Below are positions 17,846 through 26,873 of a stretch of 64,000 nucleotides of DNA, in pieces (position 1 is the stretch's first letter; each line of letters starts with the position of its first letter). The stretch spans positions 1-64,000 of the forward strand of contig JBKPEA010000100.1 in NCBI GenBank assembly GCA_046728175.1, written 5' to 3'. The stretch is from JAFAHS01 sp046728175 (GTDB lineage Bacteria > Desulfobacterota > Binatia > Binatales > Binataceae). The notes beneath the pieces were generated by a model, which did not search any database, was not told the origin of the DNA, and worked only from the letters and a program-made list of their open reading frames with translations. The translations under genes and the position numbers were made by a program.

Positions 17846-18853
17846 ATGGCGCTAGAACGCGATAAGCATACCGCCCAGCGTGCGTTGCTCACCCTCCAGG
17901 AGACGCAGCTGCTCGAACTCTACCGACGGATGGTGCTGATCCGGCAGTTCGAGGAGAAAACCGCCGAGATGTACGCGCGTGGCAAGATCACCGGCTTCTG
18001 TCACCTCTACGCGGGCGAAGAGGCGGTCGCCGTCGGCGCGATCTACGCCCTCTACGACAAGGACTACGTACTCTCCACCTACCGCGAGCACGGACACTGC
18101 CTGGCGAAGGGCGCCGACCCCAAGGTAGTGATGGCTGAGCTGTTCGGCAAGATTACCGGCATCTCCAAGGGACGGGGCGGGTCGATGCACCTGTTCGACC
18201 CCGATCTGCGCTTCATGGGGGGCTACGCCATCGTCGGCGGCGGACTGCCCCTCGCAACCGGGCTGGGACTCTCGGTGCAGTACAACGAAGGCCCCGAGGT
18301 GGTGTGCTGCTTCTTCGGTGACGGCGCGCTGCCGCAGGGCGCGTTTCACGAATCGCTCAACATGGCATCGCTGTGGAAGCTGCCGGTCGTGTTCGTCTGT
18401 GAGAATAACTTCTACGGCATGGGCACGATGGTGCAGAACGCCATCTGCCAGGAAGAGCTGTACCGCTTCGCGGAACCATACAAGATGCCGGGGGTGCGGG
18501 TGGACGGAATGGATGTGCTGGACGTTTACGGCGCCACCATGGAGGCAGTTGCCCGCGCCCGCGAAGGTGACGGACCTTCGCTGATTGAAGCCGTAACCTA
18601 TCGTTTCCGCGGCCACTCGATGTCGGATCCGGGCGAGTACCGCTCCAAGCGCGAGGAACGCATCTGGCAGGAGCGGGATCCCATCAAGAATCTCCGCCGC
18701 CGCGTGCTCGGCGAACGGCACGTCGCGGAAGCGCGCCTCGGTGAAATCGAAGCCGCGGTGGCCCGCGAGATCGAGGAAGCGGTGAAGTTCGCGGACGAGA
18801 GCCCCGAGCCTTCGGTCGACGAACTGGGCAAAGGGATCTACGCGGGTTCCTGA
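17846..18853 (+). CDS. pdhA: Pyruvate dehydrogenase E1 component, alpha subunit
   Basis: This is the thiamine-diphosphate E1 alpha subunit (335 residues). The TPP motif runs from GDGALPQGAFHESLN to VFVCENN, and the region YRFRGHSMSDPGEYRSKREE is the phosphorylation-loop segment of the E1 alpha family. I chose ATG 17846 because GAGGG lies about eight bases upstream; the GTG at 17825 lacks one. First gene of the pdhA-pdhB-pdhC-lpdA-lipB-lipA run. Pyruvate is the likeliest substrate given the lipoylation genes, but a branched-chain 2-oxoacid is not excluded. Confidence 0.92.
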   Translation: MALERDKHTAQRALLTLQETQLLELYRRMVLIRQFEEKTAEMYARGKITGFCHLYAGEEAVAVGAIYALYDKDYVLSTYREHGHCLAKGADPKVVMAELFGKITGISKGRGGSMHLFDPDLRFMGGYAIVGGGLPLATGLGLSVQYNEGPEVVCCFFGDGALPQGAFHESLNMASLWKLPVVFVCENNFYGMGTMVQNAICQEELYRFAEPYKMPGVRVDGMDVLDVYGATMEAVARAREGDGPSLIEAVTYRFRGHSMSDPGEYRSKREERIWQERDPIKNLRRRVLGERHVAEARLGEIEAAVAREIEEAVKFADESPEPSVDELGKGIYAGS

Positions 18854-18867
18854 GCGGAATTTTTCCA

Positions 18868-19842
18868 ATGGCGAAAATCAGCTATCGCGAAGCTCTGAAC
18901 ATCGCGCTGCGTGAGGAACTCGACCGCGACGAGCGCGTGTTTATCATGGGCGAGGAAGTCGGCTACTTCGGCGGCGCCTTCAAGGTTACCGACGGGCTGC
19001 TGGCCGTGTATGGCGAGAAACGCGTGCGCGACACTCCGATTTCGGAACTTTCGATCGTGGGCGCGGGGGTTGGCGCCGCGATGGGCGGGCTCAAGCCGGT
19101 AGTCGAGTTAATGACCATAAATTTCAGCTTGCTCGCGATGGATCAGATCGTCAACCACGCGGCCAAGATCCATTACATGTTCGGCGGCAAGGCCAAGGTG
19201 CCGCTGGTGATTCGCGCGCCGCAGGGCGGAGGCCATCAACTGGGCGCCCAGCACAGCCAGAGCCTCGAGGCGTACTTTCTGCATTGCCCGGGCCTGCGCG
19301 TGGCGATTCCGGCGACCCCGGCCGACGCCAAGGGCTTGCTGAAAACCGCGATTCGTGGGGACGATCCGGTGATGTTCCTGGAGCACGAATCGCTGTACGG
19401 AATCAAAGGCGAGGTTCCGGACGACAAGGACTTCGTCGTACCGTTTGGAAGGGCCACGATGCTGCGCGAAGGCAAGGACCTCACCATCGTCGCCTACTCC
19501 AAGTGCGTGTACGAGGCGCTGGCAGCGGCCGAAGCGCTTGAGGAAGGCGGCATCGACGCCGAGGTTATCGACCTGCGGACTTTGAATCCGCTCGATCTCG
19601 AAACCGTGGTCACCTCCACCCGCAAGACCGGAAAAGTGATCATCGCCTACGAAGGATGGCGCACCGGCGGCGCCGGCGCCGAGATCGCCTCGCAGATCTA
19701 CGAGGCCGCCTTCGATCATCTCGACGCCCCGGTCGGACGCGTCGCTTCGCTCGACACGCCGATGCCTTACAACGCCAAGCTCGAACACGCGGTCCTGCCG
19801 AGCTCAGGCGACATAGTTAAAGCTGCCGAGGAAATGATGTAG
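18868..19842 (+). CDS. pdhB: Pyruvate dehydrogenase E1 component, beta subunit
   Basis: The 324-residue protein is the transketolase-like E1 beta subunit: REALNIALREELDRDERVF, MGEEVGYFGGAFKVT and DTPISELSIVGAGVGAAMGG all match the family, and the C-terminal half has the transketolase C domain (IDAEVIDLRTLNPLD). It forms an alpha2-beta2 E1 with PdhA. It starts 14 bases after pdhA. Confidence 0.95.
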   Translation: MAKISYREALNIALREELDRDERVFIMGEEVGYFGGAFKVTDGLLAVYGEKRVRDTPISELSIVGAGVGAAMGGLKPVVELMTINFSLLAMDQIVNHAAKIHYMFGGKAKVPLVIRAPQGGGHQLGAQHSQSLEAYFLHCPGLRVAIPATPADAKGLLKTAIRGDDPVMFLEHESLYGIKGEVPDDKDFVVPFGRATMLREGKDLTIVAYSKCVYEALAAAEALEEGGIDAEVIDLRTLNPLDLETVVTSTRKTGKVIIAYEGWRTGGAGAEIASQIYEAAFDHLDAPVGRVASLDTPMPYNAKLEHAVLPSSGDIVKAAEEMM

Positions 19843-19883
19843 CGCGCCGCGGCGCCCGGCCACGGAGTCGGAAAGAGCCAGCC

Positions 19884-21275
19884 ATGAGCAACGAAATTGT
19901 AATGCCCAAGCTCTCCGATACGATGGAAGAAGGCAAGATTATCCGTTGGCTTAAGCATCCCGGCGACACCATCCACCACGGCGAACCAATCGCGGAAGTC
20001 GAAACCGACAAGGCCGACATGGTGCTCGAGTCGTTTGCGGAAGGCATCCTCGATCAGATCAGACTCAAGGAAGGCGAGAGCGCCCCGGTCGGAGCGGTGA
20101 TCGCGACCATGCGCGGCGCGGGCGACTCACCCCGGCCTTCTGCCGCGGCCGAATCCGCCAACGGACCGAGTGCCGAGACCAAGGCGAAACCGGTGGACAA
20201 GAAAAGCGCACCAATCCCTATTCGACCGAAGACCCGGAAGGACATTCCTGCCGCACCCACCCCGCCGCCGCCGTCGGCCGCGGACGAGGACGCGGGCGAG
20301 GAAGTGCACCCCGCGATGAGTTCACGGCGCTCCGCCGCACCCACCGCCATTCCGATGCCTCCGCGCACTCCCGCTGCCACTTTTACCGATCGGGTCGAAC
20401 CGTCCGCCGATGGGCACAAGTTTCGCGCCTCGCCGCTTGCACGGCGCGCGGCCGAGGAAGCCGGGATCGACCTTGCCGCCGTGCGTGGCACCGGCCCGGA
20501 GGGTCGGATCACGAAACGCGATATCGACAACTTTCTGCGCGAACAGCAGCTCTTCCGCTTTCGGCGCATCGTGTCGCCGCGAGAGGGTGCGCCGGGGTCG
20601 CACGAAGATCTGTCGAGAATGCGCAAGACGATCGCGAATCGGATGGCTGCATCCAAACGCGAGATCCCGCACTTCTACGTGACGATGGAAATCGACATGG
20701 CGGAAGCGGTGAAACTCAAGACCTCGCTCGCGCAGGCCGAACTGATTGAAGAGGACATCACTTACAACGACATAATCGTAAAGGCCCTCGCGCTGGCGTT
20801 GGCACGCTATCCGCGAATCAATGCGTCCTTCGAGAACGATGGCATTACGATTCACCCGAATATCAACATCGGCGTCGCGGTCGCGGTCGAAGATGGCCTG
20901 GTCGTACCGGTAATCCACGGATGCGAGCAGCTCTCGCTGATCGAAATCGCCAACGTGGCACATCGCCTGGTGGCAAAAGCCGGACGCGGCGGTTTCACTG
21001 CCGGCGAGTTGTCGGGCGCGACCTTCACGATTTCCAACATGGGCATGCTTGGCCTCGAACACTTCGCGGCCGTGATCGTCCCGCCGCAGGCCGCGATCCT
21101 GGCCGCGAGCGCGATCAAGGATCGCCCGGTAGTGCGCGACGGCGCGCTCGCGGTTGGAAAGACCATGATGGCGACGATGTCGTGCGACCATCGGATCATC
21201 GACGGAGTGGTCGCGGGTCGCTTCCTCCAGGAACTGAAGCGGTTCCTGGAAAATCCGGCCAGCCTGCTGCTGTGA
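19884..21275 (+). CDS. pdhC: Dihydrolipoamide acetyltransferase, E2 component
   Basis: The 463 residues are arranged as one lipoyl domain (about 1-80, with the lipoylated lysine in ETDKADMVLES), a long Ala/Pro linker (about 80-165), a peripheral E1/E3-binding domain (FRASPLARRAAEEAGIDLAAV, about 170-210), and the catalytic CAT domain. The active-site motif is DHRIIDGVVAGRFL. There is one lipoyl domain where E. coli AceF has three. It transfers the acetyl group to CoA in the core of the complex. Confidence 0.95.
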   Translation: MSNEIVMPKLSDTMEEGKIIRWLKHPGDTIHHGEPIAEVETDKADMVLESFAEGILDQIRLKEGESAPVGAVIATMRGAGDSPRPSAAAESANGPSAETKAKPVDKKSAPIPIRPKTRKDIPAAPTPPPPSAADEDAGEEVHPAMSSRRSAAPTAIPMPPRTPAATFTDRVEPSADGHKFRASPLARRAAEEAGIDLAAVRGTGPEGRITKRDIDNFLREQQLFRFRRIVSPREGAPGSHEDLSRMRKTIANRMAASKREIPHFYVTMEIDMAEAVKLKTSLAQAELIEEDITYNDIIVKALALALARYPRINASFENDGITIHPNINIGVAVAVEDGLVVPVIHGCEQLSLIEIANVAHRLVAKAGRGGFTAGELSGATFTISNMGMLGLEHFAAVIVPPQAAILAASAIKDRPVVRDGALAVGKTMMATMSCDHRIIDGVVAGRFLQELKRFLENPASLLL

Positions 21276-21343
21276 GCCACGCTTCGCTACAATGATGGTG
21301 TGACCCGCGTGCACCATCGGCGCACGCCCGAAAGGATCTCAGC

Positions 21344-22756
21344 TTGGTAAACTCCCGCTACGACCTGGTGGTAATCGGCTCCGGACCCGGCGGCTACGTC
21401 GCCGCGATTCGTGCCAGCCAATTGAAAATGAAAGTCGCGGTGGTCGAGCGCGACCGCCCGGGCGGCGTGTGTCTTAACTGGGGCTGCATCCCGTCGAAGG
21501 CGTTGCTGAGTTCCGCCGAGGCGATGGAGACGATTCGGGGCGCCGGCCGGGAGCACGGAATCGAAGTCGGCGAAGTCCGGTTTGACTTCCAGAAGGTGAT
21601 CGCACGCTCGCGGGCCGCCGCCGAGAAGCTCTCGCGCGGGGTCCGCTTTCTGTTCAAGAAAAATAAAATCGATTTGTATGAAGCCAATGCCGAGGTCATT
21701 GGACCAAACACGGTGGCTCTACAGGCGGTTGATGGCAAGCCGGCCCTCGAAGTGAAGCAGCTCGAAGCCGAGCGCATCCTGCTCGCGGTCGGCTCCGGCG
21801 AACGATTGTTCCCCGGTATGCAGATCGGCGACGGCGTGATGACCAGCAAGGAAGCGCTGGTGCATGACTCGCTGCCCGCCAGCATCGCCATCATCGGCGC
21901 CGGCGCAATCGGGCTCGAGTTTGGCTACTTCTACCAGGCATTCGGCACCAAGGTGACAATCGTCGAGCTCGAAAATCAGATGCTGCCCGGCTTCGACGCC
22001 GAAATCGCCGAGGAGCTGCGCCGCGCGTTCGTCAAGCGCGGGGTTATCGTGCTGCTCGGTCATGGCTACAAGTCGATGGCGCGTGACGGCGATATGTGCC
22101 GCGTCACGGTTGATGCCGCCGGCACCGAGAAGTCCGTCGAGGCTGAGGCCGTGCTGGTGGCGGTGGGACGCGCGCCGCTGAGCGCAAACCTCGGACTGGA
22201 GAAGGTCGGGGTGGAGCGAGAGGGGGGAGGCTTCATCAAGATCGATGACTCATTCCGTACCACCTGCCCGAGCATCTATGCGATCGGCGATGTGGGGCGG
22301 CCTCCCCTGCTGGCGCACAAGGCTTCAGGTGAAGGAGTCGCCGCCGTTGAGATCATGGCGGGAGTCCGTCAGCCCGGGTTCGATTTGCTGTCGATCGCAG
22401 GATGCATCTACTGCGAGCCGGAAGTCGCCACGGTCGGGCTTAGCGAGGCGGATGCGAAGGCGCGCGGGATCGAGGTAAAGGTCGGCAAGATTCCCTTCCG
22501 CGCGATGGGAAAAGCGGTCGCGATCGGTCATCCCGACGGGTTCGTCAAACTGGTGGTCTCCAAGGAGTACAGCGAAGTGATCGGATGCCAGATAATCGGA
22601 AACCACGCGACCGACCTGATTTCAGAGGTGGTGCTCGGTAAAACCCTGGAAGCGACTACCGCCGAATTCGGGCACACCGTACATCCACATCCGACGATGT
22701 CGGAAGCCATTATGGAAGCGGCCCTGGCCGCAGAGGGTGAGGCAATAAATTACTGA
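21344..22756 (+). CDS. lpdA: Dihydrolipoyl dehydrogenase, E3 component
   Basis: The 470-residue flavoprotein reoxidises lipoamide. It has the FAD motif GSGPGGYVAAIRA, the redox disulfide CLNWGC, the NAD motif GAGAIGLEFGYFY and the C-terminal HPHPTMSEAIMEA with the catalytic histidine. The start is a TTG at 21344 with AAAGGA eight bases upstream; no in-frame ATG precedes the FAD motif. A 7-bp hairpin (22755-22761 with 22772-22778) sits at its end without a T-run. Confidence 0.95.
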   Translation: MVNSRYDLVVIGSGPGGYVAAIRASQLKMKVAVVERDRPGGVCLNWGCIPSKALLSSAEAMETIRGAGREHGIEVGEVRFDFQKVIARSRAAAEKLSRGVRFLFKKNKIDLYEANAEVIGPNTVALQAVDGKPALEVKQLEAERILLAVGSGERLFPGMQIGDGVMTSKEALVHDSLPASIAIIGAGAIGLEFGYFYQAFGTKVTIVELENQMLPGFDAEIAEELRRAFVKRGVIVLLGHGYKSMARDGDMCRVTVDAAGTEKSVEAEAVLVAVGRAPLSANLGLEKVGVEREGGGFIKIDDSFRTTCPSIYAIGDVGRPPLLAHKASGEGVAAVEIMAGVRQPGFDLLSIAGCIYCEPEVATVGLSEADAKARGIEVKVGKIPFRAMGKAVAIGHPDGFVKLVVSKEYSEVIGCQIIGNHATDLISEVVLGKTLEATTAEFGHTVHPHPTMSEAIMEAALAAEGEAINY

Positions 22757-22815
22757 ACCGGCTTCCTGACCCCGGTTCGCGGGCAACCGACTGCCGAGCA
22801 GTTCACCAATTTAAG

Positions 22816-23532
22816 ATGCTAGGGCAACTCGCGATAGTCGACTTGGGAACGGTCGAATACGAGCGCGCGCACGCCCTTCAACAGGCGCTGGTCGCGGCGC
22901 GGCTGCGCGACCAGGTCGGGGACACCCTCCTGATCCTCGAACACCCCCATGTCTACACGCTCGGCCGCGGCGCGGACGAGAAGTTCATCCTGGCACCCCA
23001 TCCCAAGGTGCCTGTCATCCGCGTCTCGCGCGGAGGTCAGGTCACCTATCACGGACCCGGGCAGCTCGTGGCGTATCCGATCCTGAAGCTCGAAGGACCG
23101 GCGCGGGACGTGGGCCGCTATTTGCGTCAATTGGAGCAGGTCATGATCGGGGCGCTGGCACAGCACGGCGTTTGCGCGCAGCGCCGCGACCAGCTCACCG
23201 GAATCTGGATCGGAGCGCGCAAGATCGGATCGATTGGGGTGGGTATTCGCCGCTGGGTCACGTATCACGGGCTCGCGCTCAACCTAAGCACGGACCTGTC
23301 CTATTTCGATTCGATCGTGCCCTGCGGAATCGATGGATGTGAAATGACTTCACTCGCGCGCTTAGGCCGCCAGGATATCGGCACGGCAGAATTCACCAAC
23401 AGTCTGTGCGAGAATTTTGGGAGGGTTTTTGGCTACGCGACACTGACTCACCCGAGCGGTGACCAGATCTGGAGCTGGGCGGACCAGTACCCGAAGAGTG
23501 CCGAACCTCGCGCAACCGGAGCCCACGGCTAG
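22816..23532 (+). CDS. lipB: Octanoyl-[acyl carrier protein] transferase
   Basis: LipB moves octanoate from ACP to the lipoyl-domain lysine. The motifs are GGQVTYHGPGQLVAYPIL, the catalytic lysine in GARKIGSIGVGIRRW, and the catalytic cysteine in IVPCGIDG. The product is 238 residues, of usual length. With lipA it supplies the cofactor for PdhC encoded just upstream. Confidence 0.95.
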   Translation: MLGQLAIVDLGTVEYERAHALQQALVAARLRDQVGDTLLILEHPHVYTLGRGADEKFILAPHPKVPVIRVSRGGQVTYHGPGQLVAYPILKLEGPARDVGRYLRQLEQVMIGALAQHGVCAQRRDQLTGIWIGARKIGSIGVGIRRWVTYHGLALNLSTDLSYFDSIVPCGIDGCEMTSLARLGRQDIGTAEFTNSLCENFGRVFGYATLTHPSGDQIWSWADQYPKSAEPRATGAHG

Positions 23533-23537
23533 CCGAT

Positions 23538-24401
23538 ATGGTGGAGCGGAAACATCCCGACTGGATCAAGGTTCGCGCACCCGCCTCGCCCGAGTACTTC
23601 CGTACCCGTGCCATCCTCGGCGAGTTAAAGCTGCACAGCGTCTGCCAGGAGGCATGCTGTCCGAATATCGGTGAATGTTTCTCCCATCACACCGCCACCT
23701 TCATGCTCATGGGCGATGTCTGCACGCGCAATTGTCCCTACTGTGCCGTGGCCCATGGCAAAGTTCGCCCGCTCGATCCGGATGAGCCGCGACGCATCGC
23801 CGAGGCAGTCGCTAGACTTGGTCTGCAACACGTAGTCGTGACCTCGGTGGATCGCGATGACCTGCCGGACGGTGGAGCGGCGCATTTTGCAGCGACCGCG
23901 CGCGCGATCAAACACGCGCTGCCCGCAACCCGCGTCGAGGTTCTGGTGCCAGATTTTCAGGGATCGCTCGCCAGCGTCAAAACGGTGGTGGCGTCTCCAG
24001 TCGACATCTACAACCATAACGTGGAGACGGTGCCGAGCCTGTATCGCAAAGCGCGGCCGGGCGGGCAGTACCGCCGTTCTCTCGAGGTCTTACGGCACGC
24101 GAAAGATGGCGCGCGATCGCTTAAACGAAACCTCCTCACCAAGACCGGAGTCATGCTCGGCCTGGGCGAGCGACGCGACGAGCTGCTCGAGGTAATGCGC
24201 GACTTGCGCGAGATCGACTGCGATATATTAACCCTAGGCCAGTATCTACGCCCGTCGAAGGAGCACCTTCCCGTCGAACGTTACGTCACTCCTCAGGAAT
24301 TTGCCGATCTGAAGCACGCCGGTATGGAGTTGGGTTTCCGGCACGTAGAGTCAGGGCCCCTGGTGCGCAGCTCCTACCACGCCTGGGAACATGTCAACTA
24401 A
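23538..24401 (+). CDS. lipA: Lipoyl synthase (radical SAM)
   Basis: LipA inserts two sulfurs into the octanoyl chain. Both clusters are visible: the auxiliary cluster motif C-x4-C-x5-C in CQEACCPNIGEC and the radical SAM motif CTRNCPYC. The C-terminal RSSYHAWEH supplies the conserved serine. The 287-residue product starts with ATG five bases after lipB. The last gene of the pdh block. Confidence 0.96.
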   Translation: MVERKHPDWIKVRAPASPEYFRTRAILGELKLHSVCQEACCPNIGECFSHHTATFMLMGDVCTRNCPYCAVAHGKVRPLDPDEPRRIAEAVARLGLQHVVVTSVDRDDLPDGGAAHFAATARAIKHALPATRVEVLVPDFQGSLASVKTVVASPVDIYNHNVETVPSLYRKARPGGQYRRSLEVLRHAKDGARSLKRNLLTKTGVMLGLGERRDELLEVMRDLREIDCDILTLGQYLRPSKEHLPVERYVTPQEFADLKHAGMELGFRHVESGPLVRSSYHAWEHVN

Positions 24402-24689
24402 GACCGCTCGAAAGTCCCCTGGTGCTTGGATTCTCCGGTCGATTTGATCTCGGTTAACGAAAATCGTACCAGACTAGAACTTCAAACCGGGCAAGTGACC
24501 GACATCAGCTCGAGCGTTAAGCACCTCACAATTGAAGGCTCACGGACATCGACCCGGCCAAAACTCGTTGGCCATCAACCGTCCCGCCCGCGCGAATAAC
24601 CAGTGAAGGATTCCGCGCCGACCCAGCCTCAACCGGCCCGCAAAGGACCAGCCGAGGAGCCTCAATCAACCACGACATCCGCAACTCTT
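24402..24689. other. Intergenic stretch between convergent lipA and mlaA
   Basis: About 290 bases between the lipA stop and the mlaA terminator. I see no convincing gene. A 39-codon GTG reading from 24603 is proline/threonine-rich, lacks a ribosome site and runs into the terminator, so it is not called. No T-run hairpin for lipA was found. Confidence 0.5.
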
Positions 24690-24735
24690 CTCAAAGACAA
24701 AAACGGGCTGCCGGTGAGATAACACTGGCAGCCCG
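24690..24735 (-). terminator. Rho-independent terminator of the mla operon
   Basis: The stem CGGGCTGCCGGTG (24704-24716) pairs with CACTGGCAGCCCG (24723-24735), 13 bp with one G-U pair and a 6-base loop. Read leftward, it is followed by GTTTTTGTCTTTG, a T-rich tail. It lies 22 bases past the mlaA stop, as expected for the end of the leftward operon. Confidence 0.9.
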
Positions 24736-24756
24736 CTGGATTTGAGCCGTCTTCGT

Positions 24757-25602
24757 CTACTGCCTGAGTTCCCTAACCTGGTGTTCGCGGGTCTGCAGGT
24801 AGAAATCCTGCACCGCTCCATAGAGATCGACTGCATAACGGTCGGCTTCTTCGAATTGATCCATGTGCAACGAGCGGTAGTTCACCGCCTCGCCGAGGCG
24901 CCATCCAGCCCCCGCGGAAAATGGCACCCACCAGGACACGTCGGTCATATAGGTGAGGTAGCTCAGCGGGTTCATGGCCGCGTCGGCGGCCTTTCCAAAC
25001 GTGTCGGTCACCGTCGAAGGACCAAGGAAAGGCAGCATGAGGTACGTCCCCGCAGGAACCCCGTAGTAGCGCAGGGTCAGACCGAAATCGTTGGGACGCT
25101 CTTGAAGCCCGAACCAGGTCCCCGCGGGATCGAAAAATCCACCCAGGCCCAGCGTGCTATTGATGCCAAACCGCCCCACCTCGGTACCGGCCTGCGCCAG
25201 ATGCAATTGAAACAGACTGTTGGCAAAGCGAGGGATTACGTTGACATTATCGAAAAACTTGCTGACGTGTTCGCGCACGGGCTGCGGCGCGATGAACGAG
25301 TACCCGGATGCCACCGGCCGCAGAATCCAGTCATCAAGCTTCAGGTTGACGCTGAACATCGTCTCGTTGAATGGAGCCAGCGGGTCGCTATACACGGCCT
25401 GGTTCTCGCCGGGGGGCGCGTTCTCGGCTCCCACCACGGCGCCTTGGCTGACGGGGTTGTTGCTCAGCGGCGCAATGTCCTGCGCCGACGCGGTTGCAGC
25501 AAAGCCCAGCGCGACGAGCAGGGAAACCGCCGCGACGGCGCAAGACACTAATCGGGTACGGACCCGATTCTCGGGTTCTCTGAAATACGCTTCCGTGCTC
25601 AT
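24757..25602 (-). CDS. mlaA: MlaA/VacJ family phospholipid-transport protein
   Basis: This 281-residue exported protein removes misplaced phospholipid from the outer leaflet of the outer membrane. The signal peptide is at about 15-42 (ending ATASAQ, with no lipobox cysteine, unlike E. coli MlaA). Family segments include DPLAPFNETMFSVNLKLDDWILRP, INSTLGLGGFFDPAG and GTYLMLPFLGPSTVTDT. It is the last gene of the mla operon. Confidence 0.93.
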   Translation of the reverse strand: MSTEAYFREPENRVRTRLVSCAVAAVSLLVALGFAATASAQDIAPLSNNPVSQGAVVGAENAPPGENQAVYSDPLAPFNETMFSVNLKLDDWILRPVASGYSFIAPQPVREHVSKFFDNVNVIPRFANSLFQLHLAQAGTEVGRFGINSTLGLGGFFDPAGTWFGLQERPNDFGLTLRYYGVPAGTYLMLPFLGPSTVTDTFGKAADAAMNPLSYLTYMTDVSWWVPFSAGAGWRLGEAVNYRSLHMDQFEEADRYAVDLYGAVQDFYLQTREHQVRELRQ

Positions 25603-25688
25603 CTCTGCAAGTAAAACTCCTTGTAGGACGACCGGTCCGCCCGAATAGTGTTAGGCTATCATGATCGCTGGTTGGGGCAAGCAGCCGA

Positions 25689-26336
25689 TCAGGTTCCCAT
25701 CGAGGCTGCCAACGAGGCCTCTTTGCTCTTAAGGTCACCAATGAGCGTGCCGTAACCCTTGCTCGCCATGATCCGGTTAAACTGATTGCGGTAGTTCGCG
25801 ATGATGCTGACGGAGTCGACCGTCACGTCGTAAATCTGCCAGCGACCGTCCTTGTTGAGCAGCCGGAAGTCGAGATCGATCGGAGCCTTCCCCGCCATCA
25901 GCACATTGGTCTTGACCATCGAATACTGGGGGCCGTCGTTTTGCGCACTCAGGTACTTGACGTCGCCGCTGGTGAATTCGTTGATCTTGGCGAGATAGGA
26001 ATTCTCGATAAAGGTGATGAACACCTTCTGGAATTCCTGCTGCTGCTCGGAGGTGATTTGCTTCCAGTAATATCCCATCGCGGATTTCGACATGGTCGTG
26101 AAATCGAAGGTCGCCGACACAATATCGCGCAATTGCTGCTGGCGCGTGGCGGTGGGAGTCTGCTTATCGCGCAGAACGGTCAGCGCCTGATTGACGGTTG
26201 TCTTTACGACCGTCATCGGGTCATCCGCAGCCGGTGCTACCCGAGCAGCACCGGACACCATCAGAATTGTGCATAGTGCGATCATACCCAGGCGCTGCCG
26301 CCGGTTACGATTGAAAAGAGTTCTTGAGCTTCGCAT
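25689..26336 (-). CDS. mlaC: MlaC-type periplasmic phospholipid-binding protein
   Basis: The 215-residue protein has an N-terminal signal sequence (about 16-36) and the Tol-Tol-Ttg2 (MlaC) fold pattern: DIVSATFDFTTMSKSAMG, WKQITSEQQQEFQKVFITFIENSY, and the closing WQIYDVTVDSVSIIANYRNQFNRI. It shuttles lipid between MlaA and the inner-membrane MlaFED complex. ATG 26336 (MRSSRTLFNR) is chosen since it begins the signal peptide and lies four bases from mlaD. Confidence 0.93.
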   Translation of the reverse strand: MRSSRTLFNRNRRQRLGMIALCTILMVSGAARVAPAADDPMTVVKTTVNQALTVLRDKQTPTATRQQQLRDIVSATFDFTTMSKSAMGYYWKQITSEQQQEFQKVFITFIENSYLAKINEFTSGDVKYLSAQNDGPQYSMVKTNVLMAGKAPIDLDFRLLNKDGRWQIYDVTVDSVSIIANYRNQFNRIMASKGYGTLIGDLKSKEASLAASMGT

Positions 26337-26340
26337 AGCG

Positions 26341-26871
26341 TCACTTCTTTGGCGAATTGGTCGGTGAGGACTGCTGACCGGCCTGGTTTCCGCCACTCGC
26401 GCCGTTGTGGTTTTGGTCGTCGGGTTTCGTGCCAACGTTGTTGATCAGCTGACCGACCGCGTTCTCGATACTGAACGCGGACTCCGTCTGTATGATCCGG
26501 CCACCGTCGCCTAACATTTTTTCACTTGGCCCGAGCTGGATCGATATATATTTACCGCCGATGATGCCGCTGCTTCGTATCGAAGCGATAGCCTCGTCGT
26601 CGATTCGCACGCCGTCCTTTATCTCCATCGAGACATGCGCCTGATTGCCGACCAGAGTTTCGCTGACAACCTTGCCGATTTTGACCCCCGCGATATCTAC
26701 CTCGTCGCCGGGCTTCAAACCGCCGATATTGTCGAAGTTCGCATATACCTGGTAAGTCGGCGTCGGTAGGATTGAAATACGTCCAAGCTTAAACGAGAGA
26801 ATTGCCAGCGCCACTATGCCCAGCAGGGCGAAAAGACCAACGATAAATTGTGTCACACGACTTGCGTACAT
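26341..26871 (-). CDS. mlaD: MlaD-type MCE-domain protein
   Basis: The 176-residue protein has one N-terminal membrane helix (about 9-28) and one MCE domain (YANFDNIGGLKPGDEVDIAGVKIGKV, then SSGIIGGKYISIQLGPS). The C-terminal 40 residues are polar and low in complexity (rich in Gly, Gln, Asn). MlaD forms the hexameric ring that contacts MlaC. It starts two bases after mlaF. Confidence 0.95.
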   Translation of the reverse strand: MYASRVTQFIVGLFALLGIVALAILSFKLGRISILPTPTYQVYANFDNIGGLKPGDEVDIAGVKIGKVVSETLVGNQAHVSMEIKDGVRIDDEAIASIRSSGIIGGKYISIQLGPSEKMLGDGGRIIQTESAFSIENAVGQLINNVGTKPDDQNHNGASGGNQAGQQSSPTNSPKK

Positions 26872-26873
26872 GT

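Noticed and set aside
17852..18868. 338-codon minus-strand frame opposite pdhA
   Set aside because: pdhA is certain by its TPP motif; the antisense frame has no recognisable domain.
24603..24722. 39-codon GTG reading upstream of the mla terminator
   Set aside because: No ribosome site, low complexity, and it ends inside the terminator stem.
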